Below, one piece after another: positions 7,386 through 15,391 of a stretch of DNA of 21,186 bases. The notes beneath the pieces are model-generated. The model saw only the letters and a program-made list of their open reading frames with translations. It was not told the DNA's origin and ran no database searches. Numbering within the stretch: the first letter of the stretch is position 1; every line of letters starts with the position of its first letter. The stretch lies in assembly GCA_964614265.1 (NCBI GenBank), contig CAZTKT010000013.1, forward strand, positions 1 through 21,186. Direction: 5' to 3'. The stretch is from JACQKD01 sp964614265. GTDB lineage: Bacteria; Patescibacteriota; Minisyncoccia; Phycocordibacterales; UBA918. Made by a program: the position numbers and the translations under genes.

Positions 7386-8444
7386 CTACGAGCCAATGCC
7401 AGCCTCCAATTCCTCCAAAACTTTCAACGCCTCACTATCCCCCGTCGTGAAAATCTTCCTGTAACTTCCTTTACCAAATCTTTTTTCAATGGCACGTGCA
7501 AGTGGCATTGTATCTCCCCGTATCCGTGCATGTTCTACCAACTTAAAAAAATCAGGAATCTGTCTAGATAGATAGTTAGTCAGCAAGTACCCGTTCATAT
7601 ACTGCATGATCCCGTACTTTACAGTATTCCCATCAAAGTTAGTAATAACCATGAGAGAACGCCCAGTAGGTCCCACTCGAGGGTCTGTAGCTATTACATA
7701 GTCAAGTAAGGCTGTATATATTTTTGCTCCTTCAGGAAAATGTTGTGCGGCAAGTTTCCTACTCTCTTTTTGTAGAGTCATCGCGAGACCCTCTTCAACT
7801 GCAGGACTATCACCTTTCTTACTGGCCTTCACATAGTGTACCCCTGACCTATCTGGAGAGTATGAATCACCCGCATGATATACGTGCCCCGTTGACTCAT
7901 CTGTTACCGTCTGAACAAAGATCGAGGTCGGCGCAGCATCATGATATAACTCATGAGCGATATATAACGCTTCGATATAATTGCGCAAATGCCGTGCCGC
8001 TTCCTCTGGGTTTCCCTCTACTACTCCAGCAGGTACCTCCAAGGGGAGAAACCTCTTTTGTGCAACGGCTTCTTCTAAATGCACTGGATTCAATACTTCA
8101 GTGCTCAAATCACCAATACGTATAATACCCAACAGAGAGTTACCATATGTCGCATGTCCATCAATATCTGGAACCTTAAAAAAGTATTCACCCCAATGTA
8201 TCTCTTCAATACCAAGCCTACGGAAGCCTTGTTCATAACACACCTTTTGGTCGCTCTTGAAGTCATCCATCTCTGGAGAAAATGGGATTGCCCGCTCGTG
8301 AATAGACTCCGCGTGGTCTTGAATAAATTGAGCTACTTCCCTTCTCGTTAACTGTATCAGATTCTCTTCTTTTTGATCATGCGGTACCCGTTCCTTGTTG
8401 AGATAAAACTTATCTTCGTTTGACATAGCCTCATTTATCACCAT
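7386..8444 (-). CDS. Putative zinc metallopeptidase-like protein (HEXXH...EEG), 352 aa
   Basis: I cannot assign this to a named family. Residues 159-168 (ALYIAHELYH) hold an HEXXH zinc-binding motif on a predicted helix (H164, E165, H168). About 50 residues later AVEEGLAMTL (215-224) supplies a Glu in an EEGLA context, as in gluzincin peptidases where this Glu is the third zinc ligand. There is no signal peptide and no membrane segment, so a cytoplasmic location is likely unless exported otherwise. The rest is soluble, with a helical C-terminus (residues 285-350). It starts 3 bases after the rpoD stop codon, which suggests translational coupling and co-expression with the sigma factor. ATG at 8444 or the in-frame ATG at 8426 could be the start; neither has a convincing ribosome-binding site. 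Catalytic activity and substrate are inference. Confidence 0.75.
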   Translation of the reverse strand: MVINEAMSNEDKFYLNKERVPHDQKEENLIQLTRREVAQFIQDHAESIHERAIPFSPEMDDFKSDQKVCYEQGFRRLGIEEIHWGEYFFKVPDIDGHATYGNSLLGIIRIGDLSTEVLNPVHLEEAVAQKRFLPLEVPAGVVEGNPEEAARHLRNYIEALYIAHELYHDAAPTSIFVQTVTDESTGHVYHAGDSYSPDRSGVHYVKASKKGDSPAVEEGLAMTLQKESRKLAAQHFPEGAKIYTALLDYVIATDPRVGPTGRSLMVITNFDGNTVKYGIMQYMNGYLLTNYLSRQIPDFFKLVEHARIRGDTMPLARAIEKRFGKGSYRKIFTTGDSEALKVLEELEAGIGS

Positions 8445-8447
8445 TCT

Positions 8448-9788
8448 CTAATACGACTTCAACCTTCTCGACTTATCGTGTTGACGAATCTTTTCGAGGG
8501 CCTTTGCCTCAATCTGGCGAATACGTTCACGAGTCACACCGAATTCTGCACCGACCTCTTCGAGGGTATGGTAGGTGCCGTCGATGAGACCATGTCGCAT
8601 TTCAAGGATCTTTCGTTCTTTATCGGAAAGTGTGTCAAGGATTTCTTGTAGTTGATCCGCGAGAATGCGATGTGCGACTTCTTGGTCAGGCGCGAGGATT
8701 TTATCGTCAGCAATAAAGTCAGAGAGACGGGAACGGTCGTCTTCGTCGCCGATGGGGAGCTCCAACGAGATGGTGTCTTGGCTAATTTTTTCAATTTGAT
8801 AGACTTTTTCGACTTCGATATCCATTTCTGCGGCAATCTCTTCGGGCATTGGATCGCGTCCGAGGTCTTGTGAGAGACGTCGAGAGACCTGCTTGTATTT
8901 TGCCATCGTCTCAACCATGTGCACTGGAATACGAATGGTACGTGATTGGTCCGCAAGCGCACGAGTAATCGCTTGTCGGATCCACCATGTGGCATAGGTT
9001 GAAAACTTGTATCCTTTTGTGTGATCAAACTTATCGACAGCTTTAAAGAGTCCAAGATTCCCCTCTTGGATGAGATCAAGTAGGGTCAGATCGGGGCTAC
9101 GGCCGGAATATTTTTTTGCGATGGAGACCACGAGACGAAGATTGGCACGGGCGAGTAAGTTACGCGCCTCACTATCGCCATCAATAATACGCTTTGCGAG
9201 ATCTCGTTCTTGTACGGCGGTGAGCAGTGGAAATTGACCAATTTCGCGAAGGTATATTTGGATAGAATCATACCCGCTGTCACCACGTCGGTATACATTA
9301 CGTCGGTCAAGTGTCGTTTCAGGCACATCTTCTCCGAGCATACCACCGCTTTCAAGCACATCAATACTTGCCGCGGCAAGTCGCTCATAAATCTCTTCCA
9401 GAAACACGACATTGTTTTCAATGGTAGGAAATGATCGCAATATCTCATCATAGGTGATATAGCCACGCATGCGTCCGCGCTCGATGAGTTCTACCGCCTT
9501 CCCTTCGTCATTGCGAGATACGTGTTTGTGTGTTGCTGGTTGGGCGGACGTTCGTTTCGTACTTGTTTTTGGTGCACGACGAACACCACTGCGGAGGCTC
9601 TTTTTGTTGGTAACTCGAGTCGGTTTCTTTTTGGATCGTATGCTTGGTTTTGTGGCTCGAGCGTGTACCGTACGTGTTTTTACCACCTTCTTTTTGGTTT
9701 TCTGTATTCGACGAGATACCGATTGTACCCTCTTTTTAAGCCCTTTTTTAAGCTTTTTGGTGGGTGTTGTTTTTTTGCGAGTTGCCAT
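8448..9788 (-). CDS. rpoD: RNA polymerase primary sigma factor (sigma-70 family)
   Basis: Directs core RNA polymerase to housekeeping promoters. It is 446 aa long. Residues 1-93 are a low-complexity basic tail. A region 1.1-like segment (about 97-147) follows. Region 1.2 is IQIYLREIGQFPLLT (176-190). Regions 2.1-2.4 run from about 206 to 295 and include NLRLVVSIAKKY, DLIQEGNLGL and the FSTYATWWIRQAITRALADQ stretch. Region 3 is at 296-370 and region 4 at 375-440, with the helix-turn-helix EEVGAEFGVTRERIRQIEAKAL. Region 2.4 and 4.2 residues are near-canonical, in keeping with the TATAAT/TTGACA-like promoters seen here. Its start follows the dnaG stop by 38 bases. A TATTAT -10-like hexamer at 9809-9814 on the minus strand could give an internal promoter. 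Confidence 0.97.
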   Translation of the reverse strand: MATRKKTTPTKKLKKGLKKRVQSVSRRIQKTKKKVVKTRTVHARATKPSIRSKKKPTRVTNKKSLRSGVRRAPKTSTKRTSAQPATHKHVSRNDEGKAVELIERGRMRGYITYDEILRSFPTIENNVVFLEEIYERLAAASIDVLESGGMLGEDVPETTLDRRNVYRRGDSGYDSIQIYLREIGQFPLLTAVQERDLAKRIIDGDSEARNLLARANLRLVVSIAKKYSGRSPDLTLLDLIQEGNLGLFKAVDKFDHTKGYKFSTYATWWIRQAITRALADQSRTIRIPVHMVETMAKYKQVSRRLSQDLGRDPMPEEIAAEMDIEVEKVYQIEKISQDTISLELPIGDEDDRSRLSDFIADDKILAPDQEVAHRILADQLQEILDTLSDKERKILEMRHGLIDGTYHTLEEVGAEFGVTRERIRQIEAKALEKIRQHDKSRRLKSY

Positions 9789-9826
9789 ATGAAAGAGAAT
9801 TAGTTCCTATAATACACAATTTTTAG

Positions 9827-11632
9827 CTAAAAGCCCATAAACTGTTGTGTTGGGTCAAATGTATTGCCGAGTGCACTGAGCCGTTTCTGTACTGAGGAAC
9901 ATTCGGTAAGTGCCGTGTGGATTGCTTGTTCATCACCATGTCCTTCTGCCTCACGTAGGGCAGTGCGTGCAACCATAAGTGCGCGCTTCAATACTCGCTC
10001 AGTGATTTCTTTCAAATAGGTGCGTAATTGCGTTTGTAACTGTGTCAGGGACAGTTCTCCACACTGTAGTTCTGTTTCAAAAATAAGTTTGTTTTGATCC
10101 TGTTCTCCAATGTCGGTTGTGCTACGCCACGCATCTTCACCAATACTCTCTTTGAGGGCTGTGCGGAGCAGATCAGTATTGATATGCTCTACTACAGTGG
10201 TGTTCGAGAGTTGTTGTTCTTGCCACAGGATAATTCCATAGACCACATGCACTAATTCGTCGGTGCGATAGGTCCCTGTTGTAGGCACCGTGTCTGCTAC
10301 AGAATCGTGGCGATCGGCACCTGTCTCCTTTGACGCTTCACCAATAGAAGGTTGGATGCGTGTTGACACTTCAGCAAGTCGTTCAATTTCATAATGTACG
10401 GCATCTCTGGTAGTTGATAGTGCGGTACTGACAACCTCTTCAAAATGTTCACGATCAATTCTGCTTGGTATGCGAAGAATCATCGGTAATACATGATCTC
10501 GCACCGCAAGTCGAAATGCTCGTTCGTCTCGAGTAGCGGTGCGCAGGATGGCAATGAGAAACTCTACAACAGTCAACGCCTCGCGCACGGCCGTTTTAAA
10601 CAACGTAGGGTCCACAGCAATAAGATCGGCGGGGTCTTTCCCTTCTGGGAGCATTGCCACTTTCACATCCATATCTCGGGCGAGCATAATGTGTGCCGCA
10701 CGGCGGACGGAATTGATCCCTGCACGATCGGCGTCCAGCGCAAGCACGACCCGCGACGAGAGACGTTGTAACAGGTCAGTGTGGTGTGTTGAGAGTGCGG
10801 TTCCCGAGATAGCGACCGTATTCTTAAATCCGGCTTGATGCGCAAGTACAAGGTCAAACTGTCCTTCAACGATCAAAGAGAAATTGCTTGTTCGAATACT
10901 CTGTTTTGCAAGGTGATACCCAAATAATATGTGTGATTTCTGATAGAGTGGTGTCTCTGGTGAGTTAACATATTTTGGTAATGCTGAATCGGTACTCATC
11001 GTACGTCCCGAAAATGCGACGATTCGACCAGCAGAATCCGCGATAGGAAACATGATACGGTTACGAAACACATCGTAGAGGGCATTTCCTTCAGTTGCGT
11101 GTTTAATGAGTCCCGAGCGCAACATCAGTGCATCAGTAAATCCTTTCTGTGTAAGATGATCACGGAGATTTCGCCAGCCATCGGGCACGTATCCAATGCG
11201 CCACTTCGCGACCGAGTGATCAGAAACACCTCGTTTTTTTACGTAGACTTGCGCATCGCTCTGTGTCTGTAGATTTGACTCAAAATATGTTGTGGCTGTG
11301 TCTAGAAGCGCATACATCGCTTCCCGCTCAGTCCGTTGTTGTGGATTCTGTGGCGTAAGCTCCACATGTGCACGTTCTGCGAGCATCTTCAGTGCACCTT
11401 TGAAATCCACCCCCTCCATCTCTTCAATAAACCGAAAAATATCACCACCTTTCCCTGAAGAAAAACAGTAGTACATACCGCGCTCAGGCGAAACAAAGAA
11501 CGATGGCGTCTTCTCGTTGGTGAATGGTGATTTGCCCTTAAAGTGCTTCCCTACTTTTTGTAATTGGACATAAGAACCTACCACGTCAACAATGTTGAGC
11601 CGCTCTTTTATTTGTTCGACTGCGTTATGCAT
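9827..11632 (-). CDS. dnaG: DNA primase with degenerate CHC2 zinc-binding domain
   Basis: Synthesises RNA primers for replication. It is 601 aa long, normal for DnaG. The N-terminal domain aligns well with the CHC2 zinc-binding domain (SPFTNEKTPSFFVSPERG then YYCFSSGKGGD), but of the four ligands C-x2-H-x17-C-x2-C only C56 remains. The other positions are S35, T38 and S59. The catalytic core (about 110-360) is intact: YDVFRNRIMFPI (186-197), FSGR (207-210), the TOPRIM glutamate in LIVEGQFD (253-260), SGTAL (276-280) and the acidic pair in ALDADRAG (298-305). The C-terminal ~200 residues should form the helicase-binding domain and are poorly conserved. It lies 82 bases after rpoC and 38 before rpoD, keeping the dnaG-rpoD order of the classical macromolecular synthesis operon, but without rpsU. 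Confidence 0.97.
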   Translation of the reverse strand: MHNAVEQIKERLNIVDVVGSYVQLQKVGKHFKGKSPFTNEKTPSFFVSPERGMYYCFSSGKGGDIFRFIEEMEGVDFKGALKMLAERAHVELTPQNPQQRTEREAMYALLDTATTYFESNLQTQSDAQVYVKKRGVSDHSVAKWRIGYVPDGWRNLRDHLTQKGFTDALMLRSGLIKHATEGNALYDVFRNRIMFPIADSAGRIVAFSGRTMSTDSALPKYVNSPETPLYQKSHILFGYHLAKQSIRTSNFSLIVEGQFDLVLAHQAGFKNTVAISGTALSTHHTDLLQRLSSRVVLALDADRAGINSVRRAAHIMLARDMDVKVAMLPEGKDPADLIAVDPTLFKTAVREALTVVEFLIAILRTATRDERAFRLAVRDHVLPMILRIPSRIDREHFEEVVSTALSTTRDAVHYEIERLAEVSTRIQPSIGEASKETGADRHDSVADTVPTTGTYRTDELVHVVYGIILWQEQQLSNTTVVEHINTDLLRTALKESIGEDAWRSTTDIGEQDQNKLIFETELQCGELSLTQLQTQLRTYLKEITERVLKRALMVARTALREAEGHGDEQAIHTALTECSSVQKRLSALGNTFDPTQQFMGF

Positions 11633-11714
11633 ACGCGGATGTGTGAGTGAATCTACTCCCCTCCGACCGCCAGACGCACACGGTATGTTCCTCGCAAAAG
11701 CAAGCTAGGGACCC

Positions 11715-14700
11715 CTATGCTCCGCGTCGCAGTGATGCGGCCTCGATCATCTTTTGCTTTGGACTGCCTGGAAAACCAGTACCAGCAGGAATGAGTCGGC
11801 CGATGATAACGTTTTCCTTGAGTCCCACGAGACGATCCTCGCTTCCTTTGATGGCTGCATTAATCAAAATGCGTGTGGTATTTTGGAAAGATGCGGCCGA
11901 AAGGAAGCTCTTACGGGTGAGGGATACTTCAGTGATACCAAGCACGAGCTTGTCAGCTTTTGCGAGTTCCTTCCCTTCTTCTTTGAGTGTACGGTTTGTG
12001 AGTTCAAGATGCCATTCCTCAACGATGTCCCCAACAGTGTATGCACTATCTCCAGAACTAGTAATCTTGAGGCGAGAAAGCATCTGTTTAACGATCAGTT
12101 CAATATGCTTTCGAGCGATGGTCACTCCTTGTAGTTCATACAACTTACTTGTTTCTGCAATAATATATTCTTGAAGTGCCTGTTCACCGCCATACTTGAA
12201 GATTTCTGTGAGGATCGCCGAACCGTCCGTTAATAGTTGTCCCATGGCCACTCGCTCACCTTCTCGGACAAGTACCGTGCGGCGATAGTGGATTGAATAT
12301 TCGATGTTGTCACGCTTTTTTGAGGCACTCAGAGCTCCAACCTCTGGCATAACCACAATGGTCTTTTCACGACCTTCGGTACGAATCTCTACGATGACGC
12401 CATCGGTCTTTGAAACCACCGCAGGAATTTTTGGTGCTCGCTTTTCAAACACTTCCTCCACACGAGGCAATCCTTGTGTCACATCTCCACCAACTGACGC
12501 GGTACCACCGGCGTGCTTGGTATTCATCGTCAGCTGTGTACCTGGTTCCCCAATAGCCTGCGCGGCAATTGTCCCCACCGCTTCTGCAATCTCAACCATT
12601 TTATTTGTCGTGAGATCAATACCATAACACTGCTGGCAGACACCACGGAGTGTCCTACAGGTCATCGGAGAGCGAACAGATACTGCGGGTATCCCAGAAT
12701 GCTCGATAGAGAGCGCCTCACTCCGTGCGAGCAAATGTCCTTTTGTAAATAATACGGTACCATCAGCGTCTACTACATTTGCGGCAAGAACTCGTCCACG
12801 AACTGCTTTTGAGAATGCGATCTCAATACCAGAAGCGCTGATGCGATTGATGAGAATACCTTCTTTTGTCTTACAATCTGCTTCAGTAATAACGGCATCT
12901 TGTGCGACATCAAAGAGACGCCGGGTGAGATATCCTGCCTTTGCGGTCTGTAGCGCCGTGTCCGCAAGACCCTTTCGTGAACCATGTGTCGTAATGAAGT
13001 ACTCAATGGGACTCATACCTTCTTTCATCGATGAAACCACGGGGAATTCAAGTGTCTCACCACGTGTATTCACGATCAAGCCTTTCATGCCTGCCATCTG
13101 TGCGATCTGTCCGAGACTCCCGCGAGCGCCTGATTGCCACATATCGTGCACAGAACCCATCGGGTCAAGCATGTTCGGCATGACCTTTTCAAGGTCTGTT
13201 TTGGCGCGGTGCCAAATTTCAATCACAAATCGTCGACGTTCGTCGCGCGAAAGTAATCCTTTCATGAATTGATCCATGATATGTTGTTCTTCTTTTCGCG
13301 CTCCTGCAATGATCTCCTTTTTTTCCTCCGGTACACGCACGTCATCAATACCCCAGGTCACTCCGGAGCGTGTCGCATACGTAAACCCAATCGACTTTAT
13401 CTTATCGATTATTTTTGGTATTGCGTCCACTCCCTCTACCTCAATCACGTCCACCACAACACCAAAGAGTGAGCGTTGAGAGATGACATCGTTAATAAAG
13501 ACATGGTGTGACGGAAGTACACTATTGAATAAGAGACGGCCCACCGAGGTTTCAAAGAGACGCCCGCCAAATTGCGCATACTTCTCAGTATCAGTACCGA
13601 GCACTTTGATCTGCGCACGAAAGTCAATGATGCCAAAATCGAATGCAGTAATAGCAGCATTCGGTGATTCAAATGCCTTTCCTTCACCGAGTACACCGGG
13701 AATAATTTTTGTCATCCAATAACATCCCAGTGCCATATCGAGCAACTTTTCAGATACCACTGGCTCGGCGCTACCCGGCTTAAGGATATTCTTGTTTGCG
13801 GACATGATTTCGCGTGCTTCCATTTGTGCTTCTGCGGAGAGAGGGACGTGTACTGCCATCTGGTCACCATCGAAATCCGCATTAAAGGCGCGACAGACGA
13901 GCGGATGTACTTGGATTGCATTCCCTTCAATCAACACCGGTCGAAACGCCTGAATACCTTGACGGTGCAGGGTTGGTGCGCGGTTTAGGAGCACATACTT
14001 CTCCTTAATGACATTTTCGAGAATTGACCACACCTCCGGCACATTGTCTTCAATCAGACGTCCGGCGCCACGAATGTTGTACGCAAGTTCCTGTTTGAGG
14101 AGTTGTGAGATGACGAATGGGCGAAAGAGCTCAAGGGCCATGTGTTTTGGTAGACCGCATTGGTCAAGCGCAAGGTCTGGACCAATCACGATCACTGAAC
14201 GTCCCGAGTAATCAACACGCTTTCCGAGCAAGTTTTGACGGAAATAGCCTTGCTTACCCTTGAGGTAGTCAGAAAGGGACTTCAGCGGTCGACGCTGTGC
14301 CTGACTCATCGTCGAGTATGCAGTATTGCCATGACGAATCGAATTATCGACGAGCGCATCTACTGCTTCCTGCAAAATACGTTTCTCATTTCGCAAGATA
14401 ACGTCTGGCGCATGAATATCGATCAGTTTCTTGAGACGATTGTTGCGGTTGATTACTCGACGATAGAGATCATTGAGGTCGCTTGACGCATGACGGCCAC
14501 CCTCGAGCGCCACCATAGGACGCAGTGCGGGAGGGATCACTGGCAGGCGTGTCAGAAACATCCAGTCAGCATGCACACCTGAAGAAATCATTCCACGCAA
14601 GAGCGATAGACGCTTATCGAGTTTCGCGCGCTCCGCCGCACCAGCAGTTTCTCGCTCACCTTCAAGGGTTTTAAGCAACGTTTGTAGATCAAGTTTTTTG

Positions 14701-15371
14701 AAGAGATCAAATAATGCCTCGGCACCAATTTTTGCGTCAAAGAGGGTGCTGTACTTCATCGAGTAGCGATGGTAGTGCACTTCGTCAAGCACCATACTTA
14801 CCCGAATACTTTCAATCTCACGTTTAACCTCATCTAGTTTTGTCTTTAGTTCCTCACGTGCTGTGTCTGACGTGAGTTCTCTGAGCTTTGTTTTATATTC
14901 TGTATCCAGTTCTTTCAGTAACCGATTGCGCTCCTCCGTACTTACTTTTGTCACAATGTATCCCGCAAAATAGACTACTTTTTCAACATCTGTGGCAGAA
15001 ATACCGAGGATAAGTGCGATACGTGATGGCACTCCACGCAAAAACCAAATATGCGAGACCGGTACACATAGGTCAATGTGTCCCATACGCTCACGACGAA
15101 CGATTGATCGCGTAATCTCAACACCACATTTCTCACAAACGATCCCCTTGTAGCGAATACCACGATATTTCTTGCAGGCGCACTCATAGTCCTCAACTGG
15201 CCCAAAAATACGTTCATCAAAAAGACCATGCCGTTCTGGACGCTGGGTGCGATAGTTGATCGTCTCTGGCTTTGTTACTTCCCCGTGTGACCATTCAAGA
15301 ATACGCTCCGGAGACGCGAGCTTGAGCGAAATATGATCAAACTGTGCTGGCATATGTGTTCGTGGAGGCAT
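11715..15371 (-). CDS. rpoC: DNA-directed RNA polymerase subunit beta'
   Basis: Largest catalytic subunit of RNA polymerase, 1218 aa, shorter than the 1407-aa E. coli protein because lineage-specific inserts are absent. Zinc site 1 is intact (C64, C66, C79, C82 in ECACKKYRG...CEKCGVE). The catalytic magnesium motif NADFDGD is at 497-503. The switch/rudder region (LLGKRVDYSGRSVI, 381-394), the bridge helix and trigger loop (THGSRKGLADTALQTAKAGY) and the second zinc site (ADC...SPMTCRTLRGVCQQCYG) are all recognisable. It starts 20 bases after rpoB. ATG 15371 is used; an in-frame ATG at 15353 (MPAQFDHI) is possible. Neither has a Shine-Dalgarno site, so coupling to rpoB translation is likely. 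Confidence 0.98.
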   Translation of the reverse strand: MPPRTHMPAQFDHISLKLASPERILEWSHGEVTKPETINYRTQRPERHGLFDERIFGPVEDYECACKKYRGIRYKGIVCEKCGVEITRSIVRRERMGHIDLCVPVSHIWFLRGVPSRIALILGISATDVEKVVYFAGYIVTKVSTEERNRLLKELDTEYKTKLRELTSDTAREELKTKLDEVKREIESIRVSMVLDEVHYHRYSMKYSTLFDAKIGAEALFDLFKKLDLQTLLKTLEGERETAGAAERAKLDKRLSLLRGMISSGVHADWMFLTRLPVIPPALRPMVALEGGRHASSDLNDLYRRVINRNNRLKKLIDIHAPDVILRNEKRILQEAVDALVDNSIRHGNTAYSTMSQAQRRPLKSLSDYLKGKQGYFRQNLLGKRVDYSGRSVIVIGPDLALDQCGLPKHMALELFRPFVISQLLKQELAYNIRGAGRLIEDNVPEVWSILENVIKEKYVLLNRAPTLHRQGIQAFRPVLIEGNAIQVHPLVCRAFNADFDGDQMAVHVPLSAEAQMEAREIMSANKNILKPGSAEPVVSEKLLDMALGCYWMTKIIPGVLGEGKAFESPNAAITAFDFGIIDFRAQIKVLGTDTEKYAQFGGRLFETSVGRLLFNSVLPSHHVFINDVISQRSLFGVVVDVIEVEGVDAIPKIIDKIKSIGFTYATRSGVTWGIDDVRVPEEKKEIIAGARKEEQHIMDQFMKGLLSRDERRRFVIEIWHRAKTDLEKVMPNMLDPMGSVHDMWQSGARGSLGQIAQMAGMKGLIVNTRGETLEFPVVSSMKEGMSPIEYFITTHGSRKGLADTALQTAKAGYLTRRLFDVAQDAVITEADCKTKEGILINRISASGIEIAFSKAVRGRVLAANVVDADGTVLFTKGHLLARSEALSIEHSGIPAVSVRSPMTCRTLRGVCQQCYGIDLTTNKMVEIAEAVGTIAAQAIGEPGTQLTMNTKHAGGTASVGGDVTQGLPRVEEVFEKRAPKIPAVVSKTDGVIVEIRTEGREKTIVVMPEVGALSASKKRDNIEYSIHYRRTVLVREGERVAMGQLLTDGSAILTEIFKYGGEQALQEYIIAETSKLYELQGVTIARKHIELIVKQMLSRLKITSSGDSAYTVGDIVEEWHLELTNRTLKEEGKELAKADKLVLGITEVSLTRKSFLSAASFQNTTRILINAAIKGSEDRLVGLKENVIIGRLIPAGTGFPGSPKQKMIEAASLRRGA

Positions 15372-15391
15372 AATAGAAAGAAAGATAGCGA

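Noticed and set aside
9808..9813. Perfect TATAAT on the plus strand between dnaG and rpoD
   Set aside because: No plus-strand gene follows and no -35 element lies at 16-18 bases; it is a by-product of an AT-rich 38-base gap. An antisense transcript is possible but unsupported.
9821..9832. Palindrome TTTTAGCTAAAA at the dnaG stop codon
   Set aside because: A 12-base AT-rich palindrome without a loop cannot form a stable hairpin; not called as a terminator or operator.
11633..11714. 82-base gap between rpoC and dnaG examined for a tRNA, terminator or promoter
   Set aside because: No cloverleaf, no hairpin with a T tract and no convincing -35/-10 pair found; a GGAGG about 30 bases before the dnaG ATG is too far away to act as its ribosome-binding site.
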